From: Rhizobium sp. Q54
GTDB taxonomy: Bacteria > Pseudomonadota > Alphaproteobacteria > Rhizobiales > Aestuariivirgaceae
DNA: 64,000 bases
Assembly: GCA_945889445.1 (NCBI GenBank)
Contig: CAMDBX010000013.1
Span: 1 to 64,000, forward strand
Reading direction: 5' to 3'
Shown: in pieces, positions 29,832 to 40,719 of the stretch
Layout of the letters: each line of letters begins with the position of its first letter
Position numbering within the stretch: the stretch's first letter is position 1
The notes under the pieces: generated by a model
Told to the model about the DNA's origin: nothing
Databases searched by the model: none
What the model saw: the letters and a program-made list of their open reading frames with translations, nothing else
Position numbers and translations under genes: made by a program

Positions 29832-30575
29832 TTATACGGCGTTGCTGCGATGCAGCGTCCAACCTTCGGCCGTGAGCCGCTCCTGCGGCAGGAAGCGGGA
29901 CTTGTAGTCCATCTTGCGCGATCCGCGCACCCAATAGCCGAGATAGAGATAGGGCAGGCCAAGCCGGCGCACGCGCGCGATGTTGTCGAGAATCATGAAG
30001 GTGCCCAGGCTGCGGTTCGCTTCCTCTTGGTCATAGAAGCTGTAGATCATCGAAACCCCGTCGCCGAGAATGTCGATCAGCACGGCGCCCAGCAGTCGCC
30101 CATTGGGATCGATCACGTCGTGCACGCGATACTCGACCAACCGGCTGTCGACGAAATTGTCGTCGACCATGGCAGAGAAGTCGAGAACCGTCATGTCGGC
30201 CATGCCGCCGTCGCTGTGGCGGCTGTCGATATAGCCGCGGAACAGGGAATAATGCTCCGAGGTGGCCTGGCTCTTGACCACCGTGGCATCGACATCGGCG
30301 TTGATCTTGAGCGTGCGGCGGAAGCCGCGCGTCATCTCGAAGGTGTTGACGGGCACGCGCACGGACACGCAAGCGGTGCAGCCATCGCAGGCCGGCCGAT
30401 AGGCAATGTTCTGGCTCCGGCGGAAGCCACCCTGGCTCAGCTGCGTGTTGAGGCTGCGCGCATCATGGCCGACCAGATGGGTGAATACCTTTCGCTCCAC
30501 ACGGCCCGCGAGATAGGGGCAGGGCGAGGGGGCGGTAATGAAGAACTGCGGAAAATTCCGCCGCTCGATGCTCAC
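29832..30575 (-). CDS. bpt: Aspartate/glutamate leucyltransferase (N-end rule; Ate1-like)
   Basis: 247 aa. It transfers Leu (or Arg in some relatives) from tRNA to N-terminal Asp/Glu of proteins, marking them for ClpAP. Signatures: CPYLAGR near the N-terminus, then [18 protein letters not shown] with a conserved Cys cluster, [17 protein letters not shown], and [17 protein letters not shown] at the C-terminus. GTG start at 30575. Confidence 0.9.
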   Translation of the reverse strand: MSIERRNFPQFFITAPSPCPYLAGRVERKVFTHLVGHDARSLNTQLSQGGFRRSQNIAYRPACDGCTACVSVRVPVNTFEMTRGFRRTLKINADVDATVVKSQATSEHYSLFRGYIDSRHSDGGMADMTVLDFSAMVDDNFVDSRLVEYRVHDVIDPNGRLLGAVLIDILGDGVSMIYSFYDQEEANRSLGTFMILDNIARVRRLGLPYLYLGYWVRGSRKMDYKSRFLPQERLTAEGWTLHRSNAV

Positions 30576-30723
30576 GTCAGCCTGCTCCGGAAAAAAGTGT
30601 CAATCAACTATAGCCATATAAGGCCATTCACACCATGCCTTGCAAGGCTCACGCTGGGCTGGCGCGTTGATTCCGGACTGGCGATGGCCTACGAAACAGG
30701 CAGCAGCGAGGGAGAAGTGCGAA

Positions 30724-31605
30724 ATGCGCGTGGCATGGATTGGTCTTGGCGTGATGGGCTATCCAATGGCGGGGCATCTCGTCACACGCGGAGGGGTTTC
30801 GGTCACGGTTTACAACCGGACCGCGTCCAAAGCCGCCAGGTGGGCGGAAGCTTTCATGGGCCCCACCGCCGCCACTCCGGCCGCGGCGGCTATGGACGCT
30901 GACTTCGTCTTCGCCTGCGTTGGCAACGATGACGACCTCCGCGAGGTCACGACCGGCCCTGCGGGTGCCTTCTCCACCATGAAGCCCGGTGCCGTGTTCA
31001 TCGATCACACCACCGCATCCGCTCTCGTCGCGCGCGAACTTCACGCCGCGGCGAAGCAGAAGGGGCTGGGCTTCGTCGATGCGCCCGTGTCTGGCGGGCA
31101 GGCGGGCGCCGAGAACGGCGTGCTCACCGTCATGTGCGGCGGCGACCCGGAAGACTATGCGAAGGCTGAACCGCTCATCGCGCATTTCTCGCGCATGCGA
31201 AAGCTGCTTGGTCCTGCGGGTTCCGGCCAGCTTGCAAAGATGGTGAACCAGATCGCCATTGCCGGCCTCGTGCAGGGTCTTGCCGAAGCGGTGCACTTCG
31301 GCATGAAGTCCGGCCTTCCGATGGAAGATGTGATCGAGGTGATCTCCAAGGGCGCTGCCGGATCCTGGCAGATGGAGAACCGCCACAAGACGATGATCGC
31401 CGGCAAGTTCGATTTCGGCTTCGCCGCCGACTGGATGCGCAAGGATCTCGGAATCTGCCTCGAGGAATCGCGTCGCAACGGCGCGCCGCTTCCCGTCACC
31501 GCGCTCGTCGATCAGTTCTACGCCGAAGTGCAGAAACTCGGCGGTGGACGGTGGGATACGTCCAGCCTCATCGCAAGGTTCCAGAATTTGGATAAGAAGG
31601 GTTAG
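30724..31605 (+). CDS. NAD(P)-dependent beta-hydroxyacid dehydrogenase (3-hydroxyisobutyrate dehydrogenase family)
   Basis: 293 aa. The Rossmann motif GLGVMGYPMAGHL is at residues 7-19, the substrate motif DAPVSGGQAGAENG near 120, and the catalytic Lys in GQLAKMVNQIA near 171. These are the family fingerprints of HIBADH, tartronate semialdehyde reductase and glyoxylate/succinic semialdehyde reductases, which cannot be told apart here. Start ATG 30724 has GAGGGAGAAG upstream. Convergent with hemB. Confidence 0.88.
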   Translation: MRVAWIGLGVMGYPMAGHLVTRGGVSVTVYNRTASKAARWAEAFMGPTAATPAAAAMDADFVFACVGNDDDLREVTTGPAGAFSTMKPGAVFIDHTTASALVARELHAAAKQKGLGFVDAPVSGGQAGAENGVLTVMCGGDPEDYAKAEPLIAHFSRMRKLLGPAGSGQLAKMVNQIAIAGLVQGLAEAVHFGMKSGLPMEDVIEVISKGAAGSWQMENRHKTMIAGKFDFGFAADWMRKDLGICLEESRRNGAPLPVTALVDQFYAEVQKLGGGRWDTSSLIARFQNLDKKG

Positions 31606-31640
31606 GAACACATCTTCCTGCCTCCCCACAACTCACCTTT

Positions 31641-31712
31641 CCCCGGTTGGACCGGGGCATCCTCTTGTTGCGGCATGCAGAGGATCGCCGGGTCAAGCCC
31701 GGCGAAGGTGAA
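31641..31712. repeat. Two short hairpins between convergent genes (REP-like)
   Basis: CCCCGGT-TGG-ACCGGGG (31641-31657) and CGCCGGG-TCAAG-CCCGGCG (31686-31704) form two GC-rich hairpins. The sequence CAAGCCCGGCGAAGGTGAAG after the second recurs near 43073, so it belongs to a dispersed repeat. It may also end transcription from both sides. Confidence 0.6.
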
Positions 31713-31713
31713 G

Positions 31714-32730
<1,017 letters not shown>

Positions 32731-32775
32731 TCATTAACAAGAGGAAAGCCGGGCGCGCAACCGGCCTCCCGCACC

Positions 32776-33591
32776 CTACTGGCAAATGCGGTAGCCGCCC
32801 TTGCGCTGCAACATGTCGACATGGAAGTGGTCGCCATGGAACGGATCCGAGCCCGGCCCCAGCACGGTTGTGAAATCTGTGCAGGCTGCCGCGCGAATGT
32901 CCTCGAGGAAGGAGCCGCCCTTGGACAGGCCCATGGCGCCGAGCAGGCCTTCGCCCCAATTGTCCTTGCCGCCCACCGTCACGCCCGCCGACTTGGCGAA
33001 GGTGAAACCCGACATGTCCAGGGCATTGGCCTTGCTGTGCTCCGACATCTTGCCGGATGAGCCATTGTTGCGGCGGCGGCAGGCATAGGAGGTGGCGGTG
33101 CGGATTTCTGTGACCTCGGTTCTCAGTCGGCGCTTTGCGGCGGGCTTCACGCCGTCAGCCACCCAGGCGGACAGGGCGGCGGCCATGGGGCAGGTTTGCG
33201 TGGCGGGCGGCACCAGCCTCACGCCCGCCACCGCCGTGACATCGATGGGCGCTGGCGCCCCGCAGCCGCCCTGTTCGCCGATCGGCTCCACGGGCTTGTA
33301 GGCGATGTCCAGCCCGGACAGCAGCCTCTGGCACTCCGCCCGTCCGGCGGCCACCACCTCGGCCGGCCAGCCGTCGGCCGGTTTGAGGCTGGGGGCGGGC
33401 GTTTCGGGTTGCGGTGCAGCGTTAGGCGCCGGGCGCAATTGCGGAACCGGGATGGCCGCTGCCGGCGTTGCGGGTGCTGCCGCATCGGCAGGGCGTAACC
33501 GGGGCCTCGGCATGTCTTCCGCCGCCACTGCGCAATCCGCGGCCCCGAGGCAGGCGGCAAGCATGAGGATGAGGGCTTTCACGGCTTGCAT
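32776..33591 (-). CDS. Extensin-family exported protein
   Basis: 271 aa. Start ATG at 33591 gives a signal peptide (MQAVKALILMLAACLGAADC, cleavage near AVAA); an upstream ATG at 33618 weakens it. A Pro/Ala-rich linker (about 25-75) is followed by the Extensin-like C-terminal domain. Conserved elements: EHSKANALDMSGF (SxHxxGxAxD-like zinc motif) and FHGDHFHVDM at the end, plus four or more Cys. This resembles D,D-carboxypeptidase/LAS-type folds, so a cell-wall role in the periplasm is likely though unproven. Divergent from ldtR. Confidence 0.85.
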   Translation of the reverse strand: MQAVKALILMLAACLGAADCAVAAEDMPRPRLRPADAAAPATPAAAIPVPQLRPAPNAAPQPETPAPSLKPADGWPAEVVAAGRAECQRLLSGLDIAYKPVEPIGEQGGCGAPAPIDVTAVAGVRLVPPATQTCPMAAALSAWVADGVKPAAKRRLRTEVTEIRTATSYACRRRNNGSSGKMSEHSKANALDMSGFTFAKSAGVTVGGKDNWGEGLLGAMGLSKGGSFLEDIRAAACTDFTTVLGPGSDPFHGDHFHVDMLQRKGGYRICQ

Positions 33592-33887
33592 CTTTGCCGC
33601 TCTGCCCCATTGCTGCAAGCCTGCTTGAAAGCGCTGCAGCGCCCGTCGGGTTCCCCCTCGGGCACGCCCGTTGGCAAACCGTTCACCCTGTTCGCCAACC
33701 GCTGCTTAAGGCTGTTCGGCAGGGCTCTGTAAAGCCTGTCGCCAATTCGCCCAAATATCTGAAACCATAAGGAGATGTTTACTCAAAGAATTGAGCGGCG
33801 ATTAAGGGCTGGAACCTAGCCTCGATCGCGGGAAGGGGACCGGTCAAACCAAGAGACCGGCCCCGCAACAAGGGTGATCGTAACGTC
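33592..33887. promoter_or_regulatory. Divergent intergenic region between extensin-like gene and ldtR
   Basis: Nearly 300 bp without a gene separates two divergently transcribed cell-wall-related genes, so promoters for both must lie here. It is less G+C-rich around 33750-33790. I could not identify an LdtR operator by eye. Confidence 0.4.
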
Positions 33888-34400
33888 ATGCCAGCCGAAC
33901 CGAAGGCATCCGCCAGCCTCGCCGCCGAAACGGGTTCAAGCCCCGTGAAGCTCAGGTATCTCGACTCGGTCAATCTGATCGAGCGGCTCCATCGCCGCCT
34001 GCTCGAGGTCATCAAGGACGATTTCGAACGCCATGGCGAACCGGGCATCAACCCGGTTCAGGCGCTGCTGATCTATAACATGGCGGATGCCGAACTGACG
34101 GCGGGCGAGCTGAAAAGCCGCGGCCATTATCAGGGCTCCAACGTATCCTACAACCTCAAGAAGCTGGTCGAGGCGGGCTACGTCCACCACCAGCGGTCCG
34201 CCAATGACCGGCGCTCCGTCCGCGTCCGCCTGACGGCCAAGGGCCAGGCCATCCGCAACCGTGTCGATGCCCTCTATGATCGCCAGCTCCGCGCCGTGGA
34301 GCAGGTCGCCGGGCTCGGTGCCGACGAGCTGGAGCGCATCAACAAGTCGCTCGCCCGGCTCGAGCGCTACTGGACTGACCAGATTCTGTATCGCCTGTGA
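33888..34400 (+). CDS. ldtR: MarR-family regulator LdtR
   Basis: 170 aa. Winged helix-turn-helix of MarR type (about residues 50-125), with SRGHYQGSNVSYNLKKLVEA as recognition region and the wing DRRSVRVRLTAKG. Together with the L,D-transpeptidase gene 240 bp downstream, it matches the LdtR-LdtP pair described in Liberibacter and Sinorhizobium, where LdtR controls the transpeptidase and stress tolerance. The assignment rests on that synteny and the sequence pattern. Confidence 0.88.
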   Translation: MPAEPKASASLAAETGSSPVKLRYLDSVNLIERLHRRLLEVIKDDFERHGEPGINPVQALLIYNMADAELTAGELKSRGHYQGSNVSYNLKKLVEAGYVHHQRSANDRRSVRVRLTAKGQAIRNRVDALYDRQLRAVEQVAGLGADELERINKSLARLERYWTDQILYRL

Positions 34401-34427
34401 CGTTTTCCGACCCTGCAAACGGCGGGA

Positions 34428-34465
34428 GGGGCCGTGCTGTTGCCCAAAAGCATCAGCACGGCCCC
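34428..34465 (+). terminator. Strong hairpin after ldtR (terminator or attenuator)
   Basis: GGGGCCGTGCTG (34428-34439) pairs perfectly with CAGCACGGCCCC (34454-34465) around a 14-nt loop. There is no U tract, so it may act as a Rho-independent-like pause, an mRNA stabiliser, or part of the ldtP leader. Confidence 0.5.
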
Positions 34466-34641
34466 GAACTCCGTTGGGAGCCAGCCTCGCGCTGCGTCAT
34501 ATCTCATTGTTGCCGCAATTGCGGGGCTTGTCGTGGCTGCAATGTGGCCCGGTTTTGACGAGTCGGGCACCAACTGGTATTGAGCCGCGGCAGGCGTCCG
34601 AGTGATGGGCATTTGCTGCGGTCCCGGAGAATGAGGTTGTG

Positions 34642-36744
34642 ATGAAGTTGTGGGCTTTCGCGCGACCGAAGCGCGCTCTGCAGTGCGTTTCGATGGCGGT
34701 TCTGCTGTCCCTCACGGTGACGATAGCACTTCCCGGTCTCGCCCAGGCAGAAGAGGAAAAGTCACTCTTCTCGCAGATGAACCGCAAGAAGAAGGCCACC
34801 GCCCAGCCTGCCGCCGCGGGCCACACCCAGGGCTCCGGCATCGCCGCCACCACCGAGACCCGCGTCATCAACGATGGCAGCGTGGCACCCTTCGTGACCC
34901 CGGACAGCCCGGCACTGATCCAGGCCATGGCTGACAAATATGCCAAGATCGTCGCCGATGGCGGCTGGCCCGTCGTGCCCAAGGGCCGCATCAAGAAGGG
35001 CTCGAAGAGCAAGCAGGTGGCGATCCTCAACCAGCGCCTCTACGTCGAGGGCTATCTGCAGCTCGAGGCCACGCAGGGCGAGTTCCAGCAGGTGTTCACC
35101 TCCGCCACCGAGGATGCTCTGAAGCGCTTCCAGGCCAATCATGGCCTCGCTGCCAGCGGCGTGGTTGACGGGGCAACGCTCTCCGCGCTGAATGTCACCG
35201 CCCAGCAGAGGCTGGCCACCATCCAGGCCAACATCCCGCGGCTTGCCGAATATTCAAAGGACCTCGGCGCGCGCTACATCGTCGTCAACGTTCCCGCCCA
35301 GCAGATCGAGACCGTGTCTGACGGCAAGGTCTTCTCGCTGCACAACGCCATCGTCGGCCGCGAGTCGCGCCCCACGCCCGTGGCGATGACGCCGCTCACC
35401 ATCGTGCGCTTCAATCCCTACTGGAACGCGCCGCCCTCCATCGTCGAGCGCGACATCATTCCGCGCATGCAGTCGCGCGGCGCCTCCAAGGTGCTGGCCG
35501 ACATGAACATCAAGGTGTTCGACGGCGTCGGCGGCCCGGAGGTTGACCCCGACAAGATCAACTGGCGCAGCGCCAAGATCACCGACTATCACTTCCGCCA
35601 GGAGCCGGGCGGCGACAACGCCATGGCCACCGCCAAGATCGAGTTCACCAGCCCCTTTGGCATCTACCTCCACGACACGCCGGAGCCGCACCTGTTCAAG
35701 ACCTCGAACCGCTTCTATTCCTCGGGCTGCGTGCGCGTCGACAAGGTGGCGATCATGCTGGACTGGATCCTGCAGGGCCAGGACGGCCTTGACCAGGCCC
35801 GCATTGCCGGCCTCGCCGAGACAAAGGAGCGCCTTGACGTCAACATCGCCAACGCCCCGCAGCTGCGCGTGGCCTATCTCACCGCCTGGCCCGCCAAGGA
35901 TGGCGTCGCCGCCTTCCGCAAGGACGTCTACGATCTGGACGGCACCGGCTTCGTTGTCGGCCAGCCGCTGCCGGTGGGTGAGAAGTTGAACGGCCAGCGC
36001 TTCGTGCTGAAGCCGATCCCCTATCTCCAGGACGACATCGACACCGACAACGGCGGCGTCTTCGCCTCGCTGTTCCGCGGCAAGAACGCCGAGAACGAAG
36101 TGATCAGGCCCGGCCAGAACAAGCAGGCCGGCGACAGCCTGATCAACCTCGGCAACAAGCCCGCCAAGGACAAGAAGGCCGCCGCCAAGCAGGCGTCCAA
36201 GGCCAAGCCCGGCGCCGCCTCCACCAAGAAGTTCCTGCTCGGCTCGAGCAAGGACGATCTCGCCTCCGCCTCGTCGACCACCACCACGACCACCACCACC
36301 AAGGGCGTCAAGAAGAAGCAGGTGACGAAGAAGCCTGCCACCAAGACTGCCACCACCAAGGGCTCCGCCAGCAAGACAGCGGCATCATCAAAGACCAAGG
36401 CAAAGGCCAAGCCCGCCACCACCACGGCATCCGCCAAGGCCGGCACCAAGGCCGCCACTCCGACAAAGAAGCCGGTGACGACTGCCGCCGCAACGCCCAC
36501 CAAGCCCGCGGCCAGCGCAACCAAGCCCGCGGCCAGCGCAACCAAGCCTGCGGCCAGCGCAACCAAGCCTGCGGCCAGCGCAACCAAGCCTGCGGCCAGC
36601 GCAACCAAGCCCGCGGCCACCGCTGCAAAGCCGGCGAACTGCAAGCCCGGTGCCGATGGCAAGCTGCCGTCTGGTTGCCCGGCGCCGAAGCCTGCCGCCG
36701 CTGCCAAGCCGCCTGCCACCACCAAGACCACCGCCACCAACTGA
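34642..36744 (+). CDS. ldtP: Large L,D-transpeptidase (YkuD domain) with Lys/Ala/Pro/Thr-rich repeat tail
   Basis: 700 aa. Signal peptide at 1-36 (ending LPGLAQA). A peptidoglycan-binding domain (about 115-185: [20 protein letters not shown] ... [10 protein letters not shown]) is followed by a YkuD catalytic domain (about 205-400). The catalytic signature has His344 ([15 protein letters not shown]) and nucleophile Cys363 in SSGCVRVDK. It forms 3-3 cross-links in periplasmic peptidoglycan. Residues from about 505 on are low complexity and basic, with six TKPAASA heptads. ATG at 34642; a GTG one codon earlier is possible. Regulated probably by LdtR. Confidence 0.92.
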   Translation: MKLWAFARPKRALQCVSMAVLLSLTVTIALPGLAQAEEEKSLFSQMNRKKKATAQPAAAGHTQGSGIAATTETRVINDGSVAPFVTPDSPALIQAMADKYAKIVADGGWPVVPKGRIKKGSKSKQVAILNQRLYVEGYLQLEATQGEFQQVFTSATEDALKRFQANHGLAASGVVDGATLSALNVTAQQRLATIQANIPRLAEYSKDLGARYIVVNVPAQQIETVSDGKVFSLHNAIVGRESRPTPVAMTPLTIVRFNPYWNAPPSIVERDIIPRMQSRGASKVLADMNIKVFDGVGGPEVDPDKINWRSAKITDYHFRQEPGGDNAMATAKIEFTSPFGIYLHDTPEPHLFKTSNRFYSSGCVRVDKVAIMLDWILQGQDGLDQARIAGLAETKERLDVNIANAPQLRVAYLTAWPAKDGVAAFRKDVYDLDGTGFVVGQPLPVGEKLNGQRFVLKPIPYLQDDIDTDNGGVFASLFRGKNAENEVIRPGQNKQAGDSLINLGNKPAKDKKAAAKQASKAKPGAASTKKFLLGSSKDDLASASSTTTTTTTTKGVKKKQVTKKPATKTATTKGSASKTAASSKTKAKAKPATTTASAKAGTKAATPTKKPVTTAAATPTKPAASATKPAASATKPAASATKPAASATKPAASATKPAATAAKPANCKPGADGKLPSGCPAPKPAAAAKPPATTKTTATN
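36499..36624 (+). repeat. 21-bp tandem repeat coding for TKPAASA (6 units)
   Basis: ACCAAGCCCGCGGCCAGCGC-type 21-mers repeat exactly six times from 36499; units 1-5 differ only by a synonymous C/T and the sixth is diverged. The period is a multiple of three, so copy-number changes keep the ldtP frame. Confidence 0.9.
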
Positions 36745-36770
36745 GGCGGCACGACGCCGGATCGTACAGC

Positions 36771-36796
36771 GGGCGGGAGCATCTCCCGCCCGTTTT
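36771..36796 (+). terminator. Intrinsic terminator after ldtP
   Basis: GGGCGGGAG-CAT-CTCCCGCCC (36771-36791) is a perfect 9-bp hairpin with a 3-nt loop followed by GTTTT, 27 nt after the ldtP stop. Confidence 0.85.
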
Positions 36797-36934
36797 CCAT
36801 TGCGCGGCGCAAATGCGATCCATCCTGCCGCTGCAGCCGTGTCGCCTGCGCTAGCCAAAGATGTATCTGGACCTCATCCGCGCAATCTGCCAATTGCGCC
36901 TCAACGTATAGCGACGGTGCTGGAGGAGACACAC

Positions 36935-38335
36935 ATGGCAAAGAAGTCCGTGAAGAAGCCTGCAAAGAAGACCGCGAAGAAGACCGCGAAGGTGAAGGCC
37001 AAGGCCAAGCCGGCGAAGAAGGTGGCCGCGAAGAGGAAGGTTGCCGCCCCGGCGCGCAAGCCGCTGTTCCCCGGCTTCTTCAAGGAAGCGCTGTCCAAGT
37101 CGGATCCGAAGATTGCCAAGGCCATCGCCCAGGAACTTGGCCGCCAGCAGCACGAGATCGAGCTGATCGCCTCTGAGAACATCGTCTCCAAGGCGGTGCT
37201 TGAGGCGCAGGGCTCGGTGATGACCAACAAATACGCCGAAGGCTATCCGGGCCGCCGCTACTATGGCGGCTGCCAGTATGTCGACGTGTCCGAGCAGTTG
37301 GCCATCGACCGCGCCAAGACGCTGTTCAACTGCGCCTACGCCAACGTCCAGCCGCACTCCGGCGCCACCGCCAACCAGGCAGTGTTCTTTGCGCTCCTCC
37401 AACCCGGCGACACCTACATGGGCCTCGACCTCGCCTGCGGTGGCCACCTCACCCACGGCTCGCCCGTCAACCAGTCCGGCAAGTGGTTCACCGTGGCACC
37501 CTACAAGGTGCGCGAGGACAACCACCTCATCGACTATGACAAGCTGGCCGAGCAGGCGCTGGCGGTGAAGCCCAAGCTCATCATCGCCGGTGGCTCCGCC
37601 TATCCGCGCATCATCGATTTCAAGCGCTTCCGCCAGATCGCCGATTCGGTGGGCGCCAGGCTGATGGTCGACATGGCCCACTTCGCCGGCCTCGTGGCCG
37701 GTGGCGTGCATCCGAACCCGCTCGAATACGCCGACGTCGTCACCACCACGACCCACAAGACACTGCGTGGGCCCCGCGGCGGCCTCATCCTCTCGAACAA
37801 CGAGGACCTCGGCAAGAAGTTCAACTCGGCCGTCTTCCCGGGCCTCCAGGGCGGCCCGCTCGAGCACGTCATCGCGGCCAAGGCCGTGGCCTTCGGCGAG
37901 GCGCTGAAGCCTGCCTTCAAGAAATACGCGAAGGCCGTGGCCGACAATGCCAGGGTCCTCGCCAAGGCGATGATGGACGGCGGCTCTGACCTCGTCTCCG
38001 GCGGCACCGACACGCACTTGATGCTGGTCGACCTCCGCAAGAAGGGCGTCACCGGCAAGGCCGCCGAGCAGTCGCTGGGCCGCGCCTACATCACCTGCAA
38101 CAAGAACGGCATCCCGTTCGATCCGGCCCCCTTCACCATCACGAGCGGCATCCGCCTCGGCACGCCTGCGGGCACCACCCGCGGTTTCGGCGCGGCGGAG
38201 TTCAAGGAAGTGGGCGCCCTCATCAACGAGGTGCTCGATGGCCTCGCCAGGAACGGCGAAGACAAGAACGGCAAGGTCGAGAAGGCCGTCGCCGCCAAGG
38301 TCAAGAAGCTGACGGCCAAGTTCCCGATCTACTGA
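36935..38335 (+). CDS. glyA: Serine hydroxymethyltransferase with histone H1-like N-terminal extension
   Basis: 466 aa; usual SHMT is about 420-435. It interconverts serine and glycine with tetrahydrofolate, using PLP. The PLP lysine is in [19 protein letters not shown], with [19 protein letters not shown] and [14 protein letters not shown] near the front. The first 42 residues are an added segment ([16 protein letters not shown] and on) with 17 Lys, otherwise Ala/Pro/Val. The start at 36935 is well supported by GGAGGAG 6 nt upstream, and no other in-frame ATG exists before the SHMT core. The extension resembles H1-like tails of AlgP or phasin proteins. Confidence 0.96.
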   Translation: MAKKSVKKPAKKTAKKTAKVKAKAKPAKKVAAKRKVAAPARKPLFPGFFKEALSKSDPKIAKAIAQELGRQQHEIELIASENIVSKAVLEAQGSVMTNKYAEGYPGRRYYGGCQYVDVSEQLAIDRAKTLFNCAYANVQPHSGATANQAVFFALLQPGDTYMGLDLACGGHLTHGSPVNQSGKWFTVAPYKVREDNHLIDYDKLAEQALAVKPKLIIAGGSAYPRIIDFKRFRQIADSVGARLMVDMAHFAGLVAGGVHPNPLEYADVVTTTTHKTLRGPRGGLILSNNEDLGKKFNSAVFPGLQGGPLEHVIAAKAVAFGEALKPAFKKYAKAVADNARVLAKAMMDGGSDLVSGGTDTHLMLVDLRKKGVTGKAAEQSLGRAYITCNKNGIPFDPAPFTITSGIRLGTPAGTTRGFGAAEFKEVGALINEVLDGLARNGEDKNGKVEKAVAAKVKKLTAKFPIY

Positions 38336-38361
38336 TCGGGCTCATCTGTCTGAACACCATC

Positions 38362-38388
38362 ATGGCCGGGCTTGTCCCGGCCATTTTT
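38362..38388 (+). terminator. Intrinsic terminator after glyA
   Basis: ATGGCCGGG-CTTGT-CCCGGCCAT (38362-38384) is a 9-bp perfect hairpin followed by a run of T, 27 nt after the glyA stop. Confidence 0.85.
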
Positions 38389-38391
38389 AGG

Positions 38392-38550
38392 GTCTTCTCC
38401 CGCTTCTTCAGCGGGAGAAGAAGGGACCCGTTGCGGAACGCAACGGGGAGATGAGGGGAAGCAGTCCCCCATCGACGTTCGGTGCGCGCTTGCCCTCACC
38501 TCCCCCAACTTCGTTGGGGCCCCTTCCTCTCCCGCGGCGCGGGAGAGGAC
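38392..38550. repeat. Dispersed palindromic repeat, copy A (159 bp)
   Basis: Composed of nested hairpins: TTCTCCCGCTTCTTCAGCGG with GGGAGAAGAAGGGAC, CCCGTTGCGGAACGCAACGG, CCCCAACTTCGTTGGGG and CCTCTCCCGCGGCGCGGGAG. The same modules in the opposite orientation make copies B (42908-43059) and C (48283-48442). Non-coding; located between glyA and nrdR. Confidence 0.85.
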
Positions 38551-38648
38551 ATTCCGCCGCCCGCCTCAGGCGCTTGCACCGAGGGGCTTGACCCACCCCC
38601 GCCGCTCCCCCACACATGGGGCAACTCCAACGGTTGAGTCACCATCCC

Positions 38649-39128
38649 TTGCGCTGCCCCTTCTGCTCCAATGAAGAAACCCAGGTGAAGGACAGCCGTC
38701 CCACCGAGGACGGCACGGCCATCCGCCGCCGCCGCTACTGCCCGGATTGCTCGGGCCGCTTCACCACCTTCGAGCGGGTGCAACTGCGCGAGCTGATGGT
38801 GCTGAAGAAGTCGGGTCGCCGCGTGCCCTTCGACCGCGACAAGCTGATGCGCTCGATCCAGGTGGCGCTCAGGAAGCGCCCGGTGGACCCGGAGCGGGTG
38901 GAACGCATGGTCTCCGGCATCGTGCGCCGGCTGGAAAGCCTGGGCGAGAGCGAGATCAAGTCCGAAACCGTCGGCAAGCTCGTCATGGAAGCCCTCAAGA
39001 TGCTCGATGACGTGGCCTATGTCCGCTTCGCCTCGGTCTACAAGAACTTCCGCGAGGCCAAGGACTTCGAGGAGCTTCTGGGTGAACTCTCGGGCGAGGA
39101 CGACAACGGCGAGACCGGTGACAACTGA
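38649..39128 (+). CDS. nrdR: Transcriptional repressor NrdR
   Basis: 159 aa from the TTG at 38649. NrdR binds NrdR boxes and represses ribonucleotide reductase genes according to ATP/dATP. The zinc ribbon CPFC...CPDC is at the N-terminus, then [18 protein letters not shown], followed by the ATP-cone ([20 protein letters not shown] ...). Family members begin M-R-C-P-F-C, so TTG (LRCPFC) fits; an ATG at 38616 would add 11 residues without homology. The C-terminus is acidic ([11 protein letters not shown]). It overlaps the ribD start. Confidence 0.92.
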   Translation: MRCPFCSNEETQVKDSRPTEDGTAIRRRRYCPDCSGRFTTFERVQLRELMVLKKSGRRVPFDRDKLMRSIQVALRKRPVDPERVERMVSGIVRRLESLGESEIKSETVGKLVMEALKMLDDVAYVRFASVYKNFREAKDFEELLGELSGEDDNGETGDN

Positions 39129-40116
39129 CGACGCCCGCTGGATGGACGTAGCGCTCCGGCTCGGCCGCCGGGCGCTGGGCACCACGGCTGAAAACCCCAA
39201 CGTCGGCTGCGTGATCGTCAAGGACGGCCGCCTCGTCGGCGCGGGCTGGACCCAGCCCGGGGGCCGCCCCCATGCCGAAACCGAAGCCCTCGCCATGGCG
39301 GGCGACAAGGCCCGCGGCGCCACCGCCTACGTCACCCTCGAACCCTGCGCTCACCACGGCAAGACCGGGCCTTGCGCCGAGGCGCTGGTGGCCGCTGGCA
39401 TCGCCCGCGTCGTCACGGCAATCGAAGACCCTGACCTCCGCGTCTCGGGCGGCGGCCACGCCATCCTGTCGCGCGCAGGCGTCGCCTGCGAGAGCGGGCT
39501 GGGGGCCGAACAGGCCCGGCGCGACATGGCCGGCTTCCTGACTCGAATTCAGAAGAACCGCCCTCAAGTGATTCTGAAGATGGCCTTTTCCGCCGATGGC
39601 AAGATCGCCGCCGCAGCCGGCAAGCGCACCGCCATCTCAGGTGCCGAGGCCAGGTCTTACGTCCACCTGCTGCGCGCCCAGAGCAATGCGATCCTCGTCG
39701 GCATGGGCACCGTGATGGCTGACGACCCGGAACTCACCTGCCGCCTTCCGGGCCTCGAGGGCCGTTCCCCGCAGCCCTTCGTCCTCAGCCGACAGGCAAG
39801 CCTGCCGCCAGCCTCCCACCTCGCCCGTCGTGGGGCCGAGGTGCTGCGTGGCAGTCTCCGGCAGGTGCTGGAGGGACTGAGCCTTCGCGGCATCAATCGC
39901 CTGATGGTGGAGGGTGGCGCACGGGTGGCGCGCAGTTTCCTCGAAGCCGGGCTGGTGGATGAATTCCACCTCATCCGCGCTCCCTTGACGCTGGGTCCGG
40001 ACGGGGTCGACGGTCTCGACGGTCTGTCGCTCGACCAGGCATTGCAGCCATTCCAACCCATCCGGCAGGAAAAGCTTGGGAGCGACCTCCTGACCGTCTA
40101 TGAAGCCCGCCCATAA
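39118..40116 (+). CDS. ribD: Bifunctional pyrimidine deaminase/reductase
   Basis: 332 aa. Carries out the second and third steps of riboflavin synthesis. The deaminase zinc motifs HAETEAL and [15 protein letters not shown] are in the first 100 residues; the reductase domain follows ([34 protein letters not shown]). GTG at 39118 (VTTDDARWM) overlaps the end of nrdR by 11 nt; ATG at 39142 is the alternative. Slightly shorter than E. coli RibD (367 aa). Confidence 0.94.
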   Translation: MTTDDARWMDVALRLGRRALGTTAENPNVGCVIVKDGRLVGAGWTQPGGRPHAETEALAMAGDKARGATAYVTLEPCAHHGKTGPCAEALVAAGIARVVTAIEDPDLRVSGGGHAILSRAGVACESGLGAEQARRDMAGFLTRIQKNRPQVILKMAFSADGKIAAAAGKRTAISGAEARSYVHLLRAQSNAILVGMGTVMADDPELTCRLPGLEGRSPQPFVLSRQASLPPASHLARRGAEVLRGSLRQVLEGLSLRGINRLMVEGGARVARSFLEAGLVDEFHLIRAPLTLGPDGVDGLDGLSLDQALQPFQPIRQEKLGSDLLTVYEARP

Positions 40117-40125
40117 GAGGGTTTC

Positions 40126-40719
40126 ATGTTCACCGGCATCATCACCGACATCGGCACCGTGCGCGCCGTCAAAAAAGCGGGTGACACCCGCTTCGAGATC
40201 GCGACCGCCTATGATCTCGGCACCGTCGACATGGGCGCTTCCATTGCCTGCAACGGCTGCTGCCTCACGGTGATCGAGAAGGGGGCGGACTGGTTCGCCA
40301 TTCAGGCCTCGGCCGAAACGCTCTCCAAGACCACGCTCGGCGACTGGGGGCAGGGCACCCGCATCAACCTCGAGCGCGCCCTCAAGATCGGCGACGAGCT
40401 GGGCGGCCACATCGTCTCGGGCCACGTCGATGGCCTGGGCGAGATCGTCTCGATCACGCCGGAGGGCGACTCGATGCGCTTCCGCTTCCGCGTGCCCCAT
40501 GAGCTCGCGCGCTTCATCGCGCCCAAGGGCTCGGTCGCCATCGACGGCACCTCGCTCACCGTCAACGAGGTCGAGGGCAATGTCTTCGGCGTCAACATCA
40601 TCCCGCACACCCAGGCCGTCACCACCTGGGGCACCATGAAGGTGGGCCAGCGGGTCAACATTGAAATCGACATGCTGGCGCGCTATGTCGCCCGGCTCAC
40701 CGAGTACAAACCGACATGA
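40126..40719 (+). CDS. ribE: Riboflavin synthase, alpha subunit
   Basis: 197 aa; converts two 6,7-dimethyl-8-ribityllumazine molecules into riboflavin. Two lumazine-binding repeats are seen: [12 protein letters not shown] ... CNGCCLTV in the first, and [15 protein letters not shown] ... [11 protein letters not shown] in the second. ATG 9 nt after ribD; its stop overlaps ribH by 4 nt. No FMN riboswitch precedes the cluster. Confidence 0.95.
   Translation: MFTGIITDIGTVRAVKKAGDTRFEIATAYDLGTVDMGASIACNGCCLTVIEKGADWFAIQASAETLSKTTLGDWGQGTRINLERALKIGDELGGHIVSGHVDGLGEIVSITPEGDSMRFRFRVPHELARFIAPKGSVAIDGTSLTVNEVEGNVFGVNIIPHTQAVTTWGTMKVGQRVNIEIDMLARYVARLTEYKPT

Noticed and set aside
36499-36624. 21-bp repeats as a CRISPR or regulatory array
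   Set aside because: No spacers; they encode the ldtP tail in frame.
40117-40125. FMN riboswitch in the riboflavin cluster
   Set aside because: Gaps are only a few nt long, and the region before nrdR holds only the terminator and repeat A.
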